Shown here piece after piece: positions 1-8,233 of a stretch of 64,000 nucleotides of DNA (position 1 is its first letter; each line of letters opens with the position of its first letter). The stretch lies in assembly GCF_004563925.1 (NCBI RefSeq), contig NZ_SPNJ01000004.1:248001-312000 (forward strand), read 5' to 3'. Under the pieces are notes generated by a model that was given only the letters and a program-made list of their open reading frames with translations, was not told where the DNA came from and did no database searches. The DNA comes from Herbaspirillum sp. 3R11 (GTDB taxonomy: Bacteria; Pseudomonadota; Gammaproteobacteria; Burkholderiales; Burkholderiaceae_D). Position numbers and translations under genes: made by a program.

Positions 1-1253
1 CCGGCTTCGCCCCGGCCGAGCCGGACACCTCCGATGCACCGGTTCACGCCATCGTCAAGGACCTGGCCTTGCCTGATTTGCAACAGCAGATCGCGCAACT
101 GGCAGACCGCGAAGAGTTTTACGTCAATGAAGAAAAAGTCCGTTCCGGCGACACGCTGGCGACCTTGCTGACACGCCTGGGCGTGGACGACGAAGCCGCC
201 GCCAACTTCATCAAGTCCGACACCCTGGCCCGCGCGGTCATGCAATTGCGCGCCGGCAAGCGCGTCATGGCGCGCACGTCCGAAGACGGCGAGCTGCAAC
301 AGCTGACGGCCACGCTGAGCGACGGCCGCGACGGTCAAGCGGTCAACAACCTCGTGATCGAACGCAGCGGCGACAGCTTCAAGGCCAGCACCGCGCCGGC
401 CGTGCTGGAACGCCGCGTCGAAATGCGCTCCGGCCAGATCCGCTCGTCGCTGTTCGCGGCGACCGACAATGCGCAGATCCCGGACAGCGTGGCGACCCAG
501 TTGGTCGACATGTTCTCCACCAACATCAACTTCGCGTCCGACCTGCGCCGCGGCGACCGCTTCAACGTGGTCTATGAAACCTTCTACAACAACGGCGAGC
601 CGGTGCGCACCGGCCGCGTGCTGGCAGGCGAGTTCAGCAACGCCGGCAATACCTACCAGGCGGTCTGGTTCGACGAACCGGGCAGCAAGATCGGCGGCGG
701 TTATTACTCGTTCGACGGCAAGTCGCTGAAGAAGGCCTTCCTCAAGTCGCCACTTGCCTTCACGCGTATTTCATCGGGCTTCTCGATGCGCGTGCACCCT
801 ATCCTCGGCATCTGGAAACAGCACACCGGCGTCGACTTTGCGGCGCCGACCGGCACCCCGATCCATGCATCGGGTGACGGCGTGGTTGATTTCGTCGGCA
901 AGCAAAACGGCTACGGCAACATCGTCGTGATCAAGCACTGGAACAATTACTCCACCGCGTACGGCCACATGAGCCGCTTCGCCACCGGCCTGCGCAAGGG
1001 CGACAAGATCAGCCAGGGTGAAGTGATCGGCTTCGTCGGCATGACCGGCTGGGCTACAGGCCCGCACCTGCACTACGAATTCCGAGTCAGCAACGTGCCG
1101 CGCAATCCGCTGTCGGTTGACGTGCCGAATGCGCAACCGCTGGGCGGCGGCCAAATGGCCCGTTTCCGCGCGGTCTCGACCGACATGAACCGTCGCCTGT
1201 CGCTGCTGCGTCCGGCCGGTGAGAACGGCAACGTGACGCTGGCGTCGCGCTAA
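1..1253 (+). CDS. M23 family metallopeptidase (5' end outside the window)
   Basis: Zinc endopeptidase of the LytM/M23 family that cleaves peptide cross-links in peptidoglycan, in the periplasm. The reading frame is open from base 3, so the start codon and any signal or anchor lie upstream of the window; about 416 residues are visible. The C-terminal third is a complete M23 domain: the HxxxD pair of zinc ligands is encoded near 822-836 (context HTGVDFAAP) and the HLH motif near 1065-1073 (context GPHLHYEFRV). The N-terminal part looks like the OapA/MepM-type region that usually precedes the catalytic domain. A strong terminator follows directly, separating it from anmK. The family is certain; the exact cleavage specificity is not visible. 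Confidence 0.93.
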   Translation, partial: GFAPAEPDTSDAPVHAIVKDLALPDLQQQIAQLADREEFYVNEEKVRSGDTLATLLTRLGVDDEAAANFIKSDTLARAVMQLRAGKRVMARTSEDGELQQLTATLSDGRDGQAVNNLVIERSGDSFKASTAPAVLERRVEMRSGQIRSSLFAATDNAQIPDSVATQLVDMFSTNINFASDLRRGDRFNVVYETFYNNGEPVRTGRVLAGEFSNAGNTYQAVWFDEPGSKIGGGYYSFDGKSLKKAFLKSPLAFTRISSGFSMRVHPILGIWKQHTGVDFAAPTGTPIHASGDGVVDFVGKQNGYGNIVVIKHWNNYSTAYGHMSRFATGLRKGDKISQGEVIGFVGMTGWATGPHLHYEFRVSNVPRNPLSVDVPNAQPLGGGQMARFRAVSTDMNRRLSLLRPAGENGNVTLASR

Positions 1254-1275
1254 ACCGGACTTCCGAACCGCAAAG

Positions 1276-1326
1276 CCGGTGATGGAATCGCTGTAAAATT
1301 GCAGCGACTCCATCACCGGTTTTTTT
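1276..1326 (+). terminator. Rho-independent terminator of the M23 gene, abutting anmK
   Basis: An 18-nt left arm (1276-1293) pairs with 1302-1319 with a single A/C mismatch around an 8-nt loop. Seven T residues follow at 1320-1326. The last T is adjacent to the anmK ATG at 1327. The loop side contains TAAAAT (1294-1299), which could serve as a -10 for anmK. Confidence 0.88.
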
Positions 1327-2490
1327 ATGTCCGCCGAACTCTCTTCGCTGCAACGCTCCGCTTCCTCTTCCCTGTATATCGGCCTGATGTCGGGCACCAG
1401 CCTCGATGGCGTCGACGGCGTGCTGGCTTCGCTGCCGGACGACGACCAACCGATGGCGACGCTGGCGACGGCCTACGTGCCCTTCCCCGAAGATTTGCGT
1501 GCGGCGTTGATGGCGCTGCAGGCCAACGGCGAGAATGAATTGCAGCGCGAAGCATTGGCGGCCAACCAGTTGGCCAATTACTACGCCCAATGCGTGGCGC
1601 AACTGCTGGAAAAGAGCGCGATCCCGGCAGCCTATATCCGCGCCGTCGGCGTGCACGGTCAAACCATCCGTCATCGCCCCGAACTCGGCTATACACGCCA
1701 GACCAACAACCCCAGCCTGCTGGCCGAACTGTGCGGGATCGACGTCATCGCCGACTTTCGCAGTCGCGACGTCGCCGCCGGCGGCCAGGGAGCGCCGCTG
1801 GTGCCGGCCTTCCACCAGGCGGTGTTCGGCAGCGACGACGAGATGCGCGTGGCGGTCAACATCGGCGGCATCAGCAACATCAGCATCCTGCCGGCCGGCA
1901 AGCAAGCCGCCACGTCAGGCTTCGACACCGGTCCCGGCAATGTATTGATGGATGCGTGGATCGCTCGCCACCAAGGCCGAAGCTATGACGCCGACGGCGC
2001 CTGGGGCGCGTCCGGAAAAGTTGATGCGGCCTTGCTGGCGACCTTGCGCAGCGATGCCTATTTCGCGTTACCGCCGCCCAAGAGCACCGGCCGCGACCTG
2101 TTCCATGTCGAATGGCTGGAACAGCGTCTGCAGGGTTTCACGCAGCTGCCGCCGTCCGACGTGCAGGCGACGCTGACCGCTTTCACAGCGACCACCATCG
2201 CTGATGCCATCGTCGCGCACGCACCTGAGACCGCGGCGCTGTATGTCTGCGGCGGCGGTGCTTACAACGGATATTTGCTGGAGTTGCTGGCGCAGGCCTT
2301 GCAAGCCGGCGCAAGTCGCACGATTCCGGTCATGTCGACGGAAGTGCTGGGAGTGGCGCCCAATCATGTGGAGGCCTTGGCCTTTGCCTGGCTGGCGCAA
2401 CGCTTTTGCCTGCGCCTGCCGGGCAATCTGCCTGCCGTCACCGGAGCGCGCGGTTTGCGCGTGCTGGGCGGTCTTTATCCGGCGCAGTAA
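1327..2490 (+). CDS. anmK: Anhydro-N-acetylmuramic acid kinase
   Basis: Cytoplasmic kinase that opens and phosphorylates 1,6-anhydro-MurNAc to MurNAc-6-phosphate during peptidoglycan recycling. The protein is 387 residues, close to the usual 370-390. The N-terminal phosphate-binding signature GLMSGTSLDGVDGVL is present, as are a VGVHGQTIRH segment, DTGPGNVLMD near residue 200, and the C-terminal VCGGGAYNG motif. The start at 1327 gives the conserved N-terminus. No Shine-Dalgarno sequence is present because the preceding bases are the terminator T-tract and stem of the upstream gene. It complements ampD and mpl elsewhere in this window, which act in the same recycling route. Confidence 0.95.
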   Translation: MSAELSSLQRSASSSLYIGLMSGTSLDGVDGVLASLPDDDQPMATLATAYVPFPEDLRAALMALQANGENELQREALAANQLANYYAQCVAQLLEKSAIPAAYIRAVGVHGQTIRHRPELGYTRQTNNPSLLAELCGIDVIADFRSRDVAAGGQGAPLVPAFHQAVFGSDDEMRVAVNIGGISNISILPAGKQAATSGFDTGPGNVLMDAWIARHQGRSYDADGAWGASGKVDAALLATLRSDAYFALPPPKSTGRDLFHVEWLEQRLQGFTQLPPSDVQATLTAFTATTIADAIVAHAPETAALYVCGGGAYNGYLLELLAQALQAGASRTIPVMSTEVLGVAPNHVEALAFAWLAQRFCLRLPGNLPAVTGARGLRVLGGLYPAQ

Positions 2491-2521
2491 TGCAGTAACA
2501 AGTTCACTGCCCCGGACTTAG

Positions 2522-2977
2522 TCAATACCTATACACCCGGCCGCCGTCCAGGCGCACGCGATCGCCGATGCGCAGATCGCCGGCGCTGTCCTGCGCGAAG
2601 GTCTGGGTAGAACCGTCATTCATGCGTACGCGGATATTGTAGACCTCGCGTCCGCCATGATTCTTCTGCACCTGATTGCCCACGACGGCGCCGCCGACCG
2701 CGCCTGCGACGGTTGCCGCAGTCCGTCCCGAACCGCTGCCGATCTGATTGCCCAGCAAGCCGCCCACTGCGCCGCCGATCAGCGTGCCGCCGACGCCGCT
2801 GCTGTTTTCATGCGCCACGTCAATGGCTTCAATGACGCCGGTGGCGTTATACGAATACGAAGGCGGCGGCGCACCCGCATTGTTGGGCTGCGAACGGTAA
2901 TCCGGGCCGGCACAGCCATTCAGCAGGGCCAGCATGCTCAAGCCGATGGCGAGCAGGGAGATGTAATGATGTTTCAT
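2522..2977 (-). CDS. Glycine-zipper 2TM-domain outer-membrane lipoprotein
   Basis: Small envelope protein of about 151 residues. The start at 2977 is chosen because it gives a lipoprotein signal peptide (MKHHYISLLAIGLSMLALLNGC, cut before Cys) and has an AAGGAC ribosome binding site; a longer frame from 3019 would bury the signal. The middle holds a glycine-zipper region (GGTLIGGAVGGLLGNQIG, then AATVAGAVGGAVVGNQV), typical of the SlyB/Rick_17kDa/YMGG families. The C-terminal part (VRMNDGSTQTFAQD..GDRV) forms the small beta domain common in SlyB-like proteins. It converges with anmK. Role in the family is usually envelope integrity; no specific function can be read here. Confidence 0.85.
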   Translation of the reverse strand: MKHHYISLLAIGLSMLALLNGCAGPDYRSQPNNAGAPPPSYSYNATGVIEAIDVAHENSSGVGGTLIGGAVGGLLGNQIGSGSGRTAATVAGAVGGAVVGNQVQKNHGGREVYNIRVRMNDGSTQTFAQDSAGDLRIGDRVRLDGGRVYRY

Positions 2978-3267
2978 TGCCGAAGTCCTTGGTGTGTCTT
3001 GCTGTCGGGAAGCGCGCATGCGGCGTGGCTGTACAGGCGGGCTGTGTAGACGTATTGTTGATCAACATGCCGGACTGCAACATCGGAGAAGCGCTCAAAT
3101 CCTTGTCAGACATTCCCCGCAGAAAGCGCCCGCCGGCGCTGCACAATCTTTCCCGGAGACAAGCCGGAAACCCTGAAGAGCATATCTAAAGCCCGTCTTC
3201 TCTGCGACATGAACGGTAGGTTCCGGATACAAGATCATTGTTCGGTCAGCGTTCCCGGGGAGATCAG

Positions 3268-4407
3268 ATGCTTCGCACGTTTTTGATTCGGTGGGCTGTT
3301 GCAGTTTGTGCCGTCATGACGACCACGGCAAACGCGGCTGCCGCAGATGCAATTTCCCAGACCGTACTGATCGGTGTCATCGGACCGATGACGATTCCGC
3401 GCGGCGAAAGCACCCGCGACGCCGCCCAATTTGCGGTGGACCGGATCAACGCGCAAGGCTTGCGCATCGGCGATAAAAACGTCCAGCTGAAGTTATTCCT
3501 GGCGGACGACAAGAACGATCTCAACCTGGCTGTCATCAATGCCCGCGCCGCCGTCGCGGCAGGCGTAGTCGGCGTGATCGGGCACCTCACCACCGACGCC
3601 AGCATTGCTGCCGCCAAAATCTACAACGAGGCCGGCGTGGCGCAACTGTCGCCGACTGCGGCCGGACGCGAATTCACGCAGCTCGGTTATTCAACCGTGT
3701 TCCAGCTGCTCGGTCATAGCGAGTACACCGCGCAATACCTGGCGGAAACCGCCATCAAGGTGCTGCGCGCCAAGCGCATCATGCTGATCGACAATGACAC
3801 CCTGCTGGGCAAGGCCCTCGCGCGCGGCTTCTTGACTGCAGTGTCGCGCCAGGGAGGCCAGGTCGTCGAGAGTGAAAAAATCAACGCAAAGAGTTCGGAT
3901 TTCAATGCGGCCATCGCCAAGATCACCAGCAGCGGCGCCGACCTAGTGTTCTTCGCGGGCGTGGCGCCGCAGACCAACGCCTTTGCCACGCGCTTGCGCC
4001 GGCTAGGCCTGCAAACCCGATTGTTGCTGGCCGGCGGCGCCATCAACCCGCTCTTTCCGCGCAAGACCGAGGAATATCCGGAAGGCACGCTGGTGCTGGT
4101 CAACGGCAATCCGGTGGAGAAGGTGCCGAACTTCAAGCGACTGGAACAGGCGTATCGCGAGAAATACACCTCACCACTGATACCGCAGACCTGGTTCGCC
4201 TACGACGCGGTCGACATGCTGGTCGAAGCGATGAAACGTGCAGGCTCGACCAATCCGCGCCTGCTGTCGCCGATCCTGCATCAGATGAAATTCAATGGGT
4301 TGTCCGGGACGATCTCGTTCGCCGCCGACGGCAGCCTGGCGGCGCCGCCTTACACCTTGTATCGTGCGGAGCAAGGCAGCTGGAAGACGCTCAATACGCT
4401 GCCCTGA
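3268..4407 (+). CDS. Branched-chain-amino-acid-type ABC transporter substrate-binding protein
   Basis: Periplasmic binding protein of the LivK/type I fold, 379 residues. The ATG at 3268 is preceded by GGGGAGA and begins a signal peptide (MLRTFLIRWAVAVCAVMTTTANAAA); an in-frame start at 3238 would add residues before the signal and lacks a binding site. The mature protein opens with the typical IGVIGPMT stretch and contains the ligand-fold segments DDKNDLNLA, GVIGHLTTDASIAAA and LIDNDTLLGKALA. No permease or ATPase genes are adjacent, so it is an orphan that either uses a transporter encoded elsewhere or acts as a sensor domain partner. The ligand cannot be told from sequence. Confidence 0.88.
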   Translation: MLRTFLIRWAVAVCAVMTTTANAAAADAISQTVLIGVIGPMTIPRGESTRDAAQFAVDRINAQGLRIGDKNVQLKLFLADDKNDLNLAVINARAAVAAGVVGVIGHLTTDASIAAAKIYNEAGVAQLSPTAAGREFTQLGYSTVFQLLGHSEYTAQYLAETAIKVLRAKRIMLIDNDTLLGKALARGFLTAVSRQGGQVVESEKINAKSSDFNAAIAKITSSGADLVFFAGVAPQTNAFATRLRRLGLQTRLLLAGGAINPLFPRKTEEYPEGTLVLVNGNPVEKVPNFKRLEQAYREKYTSPLIPQTWFAYDAVDMLVEAMKRAGSTNPRLLSPILHQMKFNGLSGTISFAADGSLAAPPYTLYRAEQGSWKTLNTLP

Positions 4408-4416
4408 AGAGAGAAA

Positions 4417-5382
4417 TCAGTTCAACCAGCCGCGCCGGCGGAAATACCAGAACGGCGCGATCGCCGAGGCGATCATCATCACGATCGCCACCGGATAGCC
4501 GCCGGCCCAATGCAGCTCCGGCATCCAGTCGAAGTTCATGCCGTAGATGCTGGCGATCAGTGTCGGCGGCAGGAAGGCGACCGAGGCCACCGAGAAGATC
4601 TTGATGATCTTGTTCTGGTTGATGTTGATGAAGCCGACGGTGGCGTCCATCAGGAAGTTGATCTTGTCGAACAGGAAGGCGGTGTGGCCGTCCAGCGATT
4701 CAATGTCGCGCAGAATCTGGCGCGCATCCTCGAACTGGTCCGAGCTGAGCAGGCGGCCACGCATCAGGAAACTGACCGCGCGGCGCGTATCCATCATGTT
4801 GCGGCGGATGCGGCCGTTCAAATCTTCTTCGTGGGCGATGGCGTTGAGCACTTCGGCGGCGGCCTGGTCGGACAGGCTTTTCTTGAGCACGCTGTGGCTG
4901 ACCGTTTCGAGCTTCTGGTAAATACCTTCGAGCGCGTCGGCGGAATACTCGGCATCGGTTTCGTACAAGTCCAGCAGCACGTCGCGGTAGTCGCCGATCG
5001 AACCGGGTCGCGAGCGGGCGCGCATGCGCACCAGGCGGAACACCGGCAAGTCTTCGGCATGCATGGAAAACAGGATGTTGCGCGCCAGGATGAAGGCCAC
5101 CGTCATGGTGGCCGAGGTGTCGTCGTCACCTTCAAACAGGAAGTCGGTACGCAGATGCAGGTCGCCGTTCTCGGCTTCGAAATAACGCGCCGACGCTTCG
5201 ATGTCACTGAATTCGTCTTCGTCGGGCAGCGTCACGCCGTAAATGCTCTTGACCCAGTCGCGCTCCTCGTCAGTCGGCTCGGTCAGGTCGACCCAGACCG
5301 GCGCGATCGTTTCCAGATCACTGCGGCTGTCGATGTTGACCTGGTTCAGTCGACCGTTCTGCAAAACAAAAACATTAATCAT
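4417..5382 (-). CDS. corA: Magnesium/cobalt transporter CorA
   Basis: Pentameric inner-membrane channel for Mg2+ (also Co2+/Ni2+). The 321-residue protein has the long soluble N-terminal domain and two C-terminal membrane helices. The diagnostic YGMNF motif lies at the end of the first helix (ASVAFLPPTLIASIYGMNF), followed by a short loop with acidic and aromatic residues (DWMPELHW) and the second helix ending in the basic tail FRRRGWLN. Length and motif match the family. It is convergent with the preceding binding-protein gene (9 bases between stops) and appears to be a single-gene unit. Confidence 0.95.
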   Translation of the reverse strand: MINVFVLQNGRLNQVNIDSRSDLETIAPVWVDLTEPTDEERDWVKSIYGVTLPDEDEFSDIEASARYFEAENGDLHLRTDFLFEGDDDTSATMTVAFILARNILFSMHAEDLPVFRLVRMRARSRPGSIGDYRDVLLDLYETDAEYSADALEGIYQKLETVSHSVLKKSLSDQAAAEVLNAIAHEEDLNGRIRRNMMDTRRAVSFLMRGRLLSSDQFEDARQILRDIESLDGHTAFLFDKINFLMDATVGFININQNKIIKIFSVASVAFLPPTLIASIYGMNFDWMPELHWAGGYPVAIVMMIASAIAPFWYFRRRGWLN

Positions 5383-5588
5383 GTGATCTCACTGTCAGGA
5401 TCAGGACAAGACGACTGAAGATGCGGGCATAGGTTTGGCGCCGCCAACAACACTCCGGTGCGGCCGGATTGCAGAAACTTATTGAATCGACATCCACCGC
5501 AATGGGGCCGCCCGCGAAACGAACGCAAGTGTACGTTTTAGCTCCACGGCAGGCAAGCAAGTTCCTGCTGCAGCAGCAGCCCGAGGCG

Positions 5589-6344
5589 TTATTTCTTCGA
5601 CGCAGGCTTTGCGGCGGGCTTGGCCACGGGCTTTTCCACCGGTTTGACCGGCGGCAGCTCGGCGCCGTTCATGCGGCGCAGGATCAGGCCGGTACGATTG
5701 GCGAGGTAAGCCGAACCGGGATTCTTGTCGTAAAAACGCGGCCGCGGCAGCATCACCGCCAGCCGTGCAGCCTGGCTGGGGCCAAGATTGGCGGCGGGCG
5801 CGCCGTAGTAATGCAGCGACGCGGCTTCGGCGCCGAACACGCCATTGCCCCACTCCACCACGTTGAGGTAGATCTCGAAGATGCGTTGCTTGTTCATCAG
5901 GAACTCAAGCATGTACGTGATGATGAATTCCTGCGCCTTGCGCAGGTAGCTGCGCTCGCCCGACAGGAACAGGTTCTTGGCCAGCTGCTGGGTAATGGTC
6001 GAGCCGCCGGCGACCACCTTGCCCTTCTTGGTGTTCTTTTCGTAGGCCTTTTGCAGCGCGTCCCAGTCCACGCCTTCGTGCTCGGAGAAGTTGGAATCCT
6101 CCGACGCAATGATGGCGCGCTTGAGGTTGTTGGAAATACGGTTGTACGGCACCCACTTGAATTGCAGCTGCGCATTGGGATTCTTTTCCTGCAGCAGCGA
6201 CAATTGCTGGCGCATGAAGCTGGTGGAGTCGGGATTGTGGTCGACCCACCACCAGATCTGCACGAAGAAATACAGTTGCAGCAGGAACAGCAAGGTGACC
6301 GGCAATACGATCAGCCACAGGAACAGCTTGCGCAGGAGCTTCAT
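5589..6344 (-). CDS. mtgA: Monofunctional biosynthetic peptidoglycan transglycosylase
   Basis: Inner-membrane glycosyltransferase (GT51) that polymerises glycan strands from lipid II. There is an N-terminal membrane anchor (residues about 8-30), then the GT51 signature: EDSNFSEHEGVDW with the catalytic Glu, GGSTITQQLAKNLFL, and KAQEFIITYMLEFLMNKQRIFEIYLN. The 251-residue length fits MtgA. The C-terminus carries a Lys/Pro/Ala tail (KPVAKPAAKPASKK) beyond the catalytic domain, an extra basic extension. It lies 83 bases downstream of aroE on the same strand, the arrangement usual in betaproteobacteria. Confidence 0.95.
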   Translation of the reverse strand: MKLLRKLFLWLIVLPVTLLFLLQLYFFVQIWWWVDHNPDSTSFMRQQLSLLQEKNPNAQLQFKWVPYNRISNNLKRAIIASEDSNFSEHEGVDWDALQKAYEKNTKKGKVVAGGSTITQQLAKNLFLSGERSYLRKAQEFIITYMLEFLMNKQRIFEIYLNVVEWGNGVFGAEAASLHYYGAPAANLGPSQAARLAVMLPRPRFYDKNPGSAYLANRTGLILRRMNGAELPPVKPVEKPVAKPAAKPASKK

Positions 6345-6427
6345 TTTCTGATGTTGTTATATGGAGTGTTTGGCGTGATTCGGACAAGCCTAGTCGGTGG
6401 CGGGCAAAGCTGCAAGCGGTCGCTTCA

Positions 6428-7264
6428 CTATTTCCTCGCGCGATTTTCCTGTTGCCCGAGTTGCTGGCGCAACGCGCGGAAGACCTCGGCGGTTTCCGGC
6501 CGCACGCCGCGCCACAAAAAGAAGGCTTCAGCAGCCTGCTCCACCAGCATGCCGAGACCATCGCGCGTGACCGCGCCGTGGCGATGGGCAAACTCCATGA
6601 ACACCGTGGGCTGCTTGCCGTACATCATGTCGTAGGCCAGCGTGGCACCGGAAAACACGCTCGCCGGCAGTGGCGGCACGTCGGCATCGAGGCTGGCGGA
6701 GGTGGCGTTGATGATGACGTCGAAACTGCCTTGCAAGGAAGTGAATTCGGCCGCCTCAAGCTTGCCGAATTCGGCGAATTGCGCGGCCAGTTCCTGCGCC
6801 TTGGCGTGGGTGCGATTGGCGATGGTCAGCGCGGCCGGTTGTTGCTCCAGTAACGGCAACAGCGCGCCGCGCGCGGCGCCGCCCGCCCCCAGCAGCAACA
6901 CCCGTTTGCCGGCCAGCGATACGCCGGCGTTATGCACGATGTCCGCCACCAGCCCGGCGCCGTCGGTGTTGTCGCCGAGAATCACGCCGTCCTCGAATTT
7001 GAGTGTATTGACCGCGCCGGCCAGGCGCGCGCGCTCGGTCAGGCGATCGGCCAGCGCATGGGCGTCGAGCTTGAACGGCACCGTGACGTTGGCACCCTTG
7101 CCGCCGTTGGCGATGAACACCTTGACCGCCGCCTTGAAGCCTTGCAGCGGCGCCAGCAGGCGCTCGTAGCTCAGTTGCTGAGCGGTCTGCGCGGCAAACT
7201 GCGCATGGATTTCAGGCGATTTGCTGTGGGCAATCGGATTGCCGATGACAACGTATGCATCCAT
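6428..7264 (-). CDS. aroE: Shikimate dehydrogenase
   Basis: NADP-dependent reduction of 3-dehydroshikimate to shikimate in aromatic amino-acid synthesis. The 278-residue protein has the substrate-binding N-terminal motif [12 protein letters not shown], the catalytic Lys in [12 protein letters not shown], the NTDGAGLV segment, the nucleotide-binding loop [16 protein letters not shown], and NRTHAKA, the usual NADP-specific basic patch. It ends in TAG. The gene is 32 bases downstream of the TonB-like gene and probably belongs to the long minus-strand cluster starting at mpl. Confidence 0.96.
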   Translation of the reverse strand: MDAYVVIGNPIAHSKSPEIHAQFAAQTAQQLSYERLLAPLQGFKAAVKVFIANGGKGANVTVPFKLDAHALADRLTERARLAGAVNTLKFEDGVILGDNTDGAGLVADIVHNAGVSLAGKRVLLLGAGGAARGALLPLLEQQPAALTIANRTHAKAQELAAQFAEFGKLEAAEFTSLQGSFDVIINATSASLDADVPPLPASVFSGATLAYDMMYGKQPTVFMEFAHRHGAVTRDGLGMLVEQAAEAFFLWRGVRPETAEVFRALRQQLGQQENRARK

Positions 7265-7296
7265 GGTGGTACCTGCCTTCTTGTGTTCTTCTATTC

Positions 7297-8187
7297 TTAA
7301 TTGGAACTGCTCAGGTCGGTCTGCAACGTCTCTTCACGCGTGAAGCGGAAGCGCGTGATGACTTCCCAGATGTCGTCCTTGCCGCCGGTGGTGCGCATGT
7401 TGTCGGGGAAGCGGCCGAACGGCGCCGAGCGCCGCACGATGGTCAGCGCCGCTGCGTCCAGCGCCAGGTTGCCGGAACTGCGTTCGACGCGCACGCCGCC
7501 TTCCTTGTCGTAAATGCTGCCGTCCTGGTACACCGGAATATAAATCACCAGCTCGCCGTACAGCTTCTTGCCGTCCCGCTGCGGGAAATTCAGCGTGCCG
7601 ATCTTTTCGATCTTTTCCTGCAAGGCCTTGTAATACATCGCGTAGCCGGCTTCACGCGTGCGCGCGGTGATCTGGGTCTTCTTCGGCCGCTTGTTGTATT
7701 CCTCGATGTTCTTGGCAACCTCGGCTTCCATGCGCGCGACCGCCTTGGCGGTGTCGAGCAGGTCCTTGGCGTTCAACTGCGGCTGCACTTCCTTGTGCGG
7801 CTCGCGCTCGGGCGTGGCAACCACGGGCGCCTTCTTGTTCATCTGCGCCAGAATTTTCTGCTGCTGCGCTTCGAGCTCGGCCACCTTGCGCTGCGCTGCC
7901 TTGACGCTGTCGCCGGTCTCGACCTTGCGCATGTCCGGCAAGGGCGACTTGGCGCGGCCCTGGTTGGCGTTGCCGCCGCCGTCGAGGTTGGCCTGCGCAA
8001 TCGCATCGGCCTTGACCGGCGCCTTGTCGTGCTTGGCGTTGACCAGGATCACTTCCAGCCCGGGATCGGCCGGCTTCAGACGGAACGCATCCGGCGCGGC
8101 AAACCGCACCGCCAGCAGGGCCGCGTGCACCAGCACGGACCCGGCGAGGGCAATGGTCAGGAAGCGGTTTTCAGCAAAAAATTTCAC
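7297..8187 (-). CDS. TonB-family energy-transducer-like protein
   Basis: Cell-envelope protein with one N-terminal membrane segment ([20 protein letters not shown]), a charged linker with a probable coiled coil ([21 protein letters not shown]), and a C-terminal TonB-like domain ([18 protein letters not shown], then [21 protein letters not shown]). The start is uncertain. The frame is open to an ATG at 8334, but that would overlap the upstream ribonuclease gene by about 100 bases and put 50 odd residues before the membrane segment. A GTG at 8187 gives a normal TonB-like N-terminus ([10 protein letters not shown]), although no clear ribosome binding site is visible. No exbB/exbD genes lie nearby, so its energising partners are unknown. 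Confidence 0.8.
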   Translation of the reverse strand: MKFFAENRFLTIALAGSVLVHAALLAVRFAAPDAFRLKPADPGLEVILVNAKHDKAPVKADAIAQANLDGGGNANQGRAKSPLPDMRKVETGDSVKAAQRKVAELEAQQQKILAQMNKKAPVVATPEREPHKEVQPQLNAKDLLDTAKAVARMEAEVAKNIEEYNKRPKKTQITARTREAGYAMYYKALQEKIEKIGTLNFPQRDGKKLYGELVIYIPVYQDGSIYDKEGGVRVERSSGNLALDAAALTIVRRSAPFGRFPDNMRTTGGKDDIWEVITRFRFTREETLQTDLSSSN

Positions 8188-8233
8188 AGGCGCATGAACC
8201 AGATTAAAACGCGATTTTACGACAAAGACCGGC

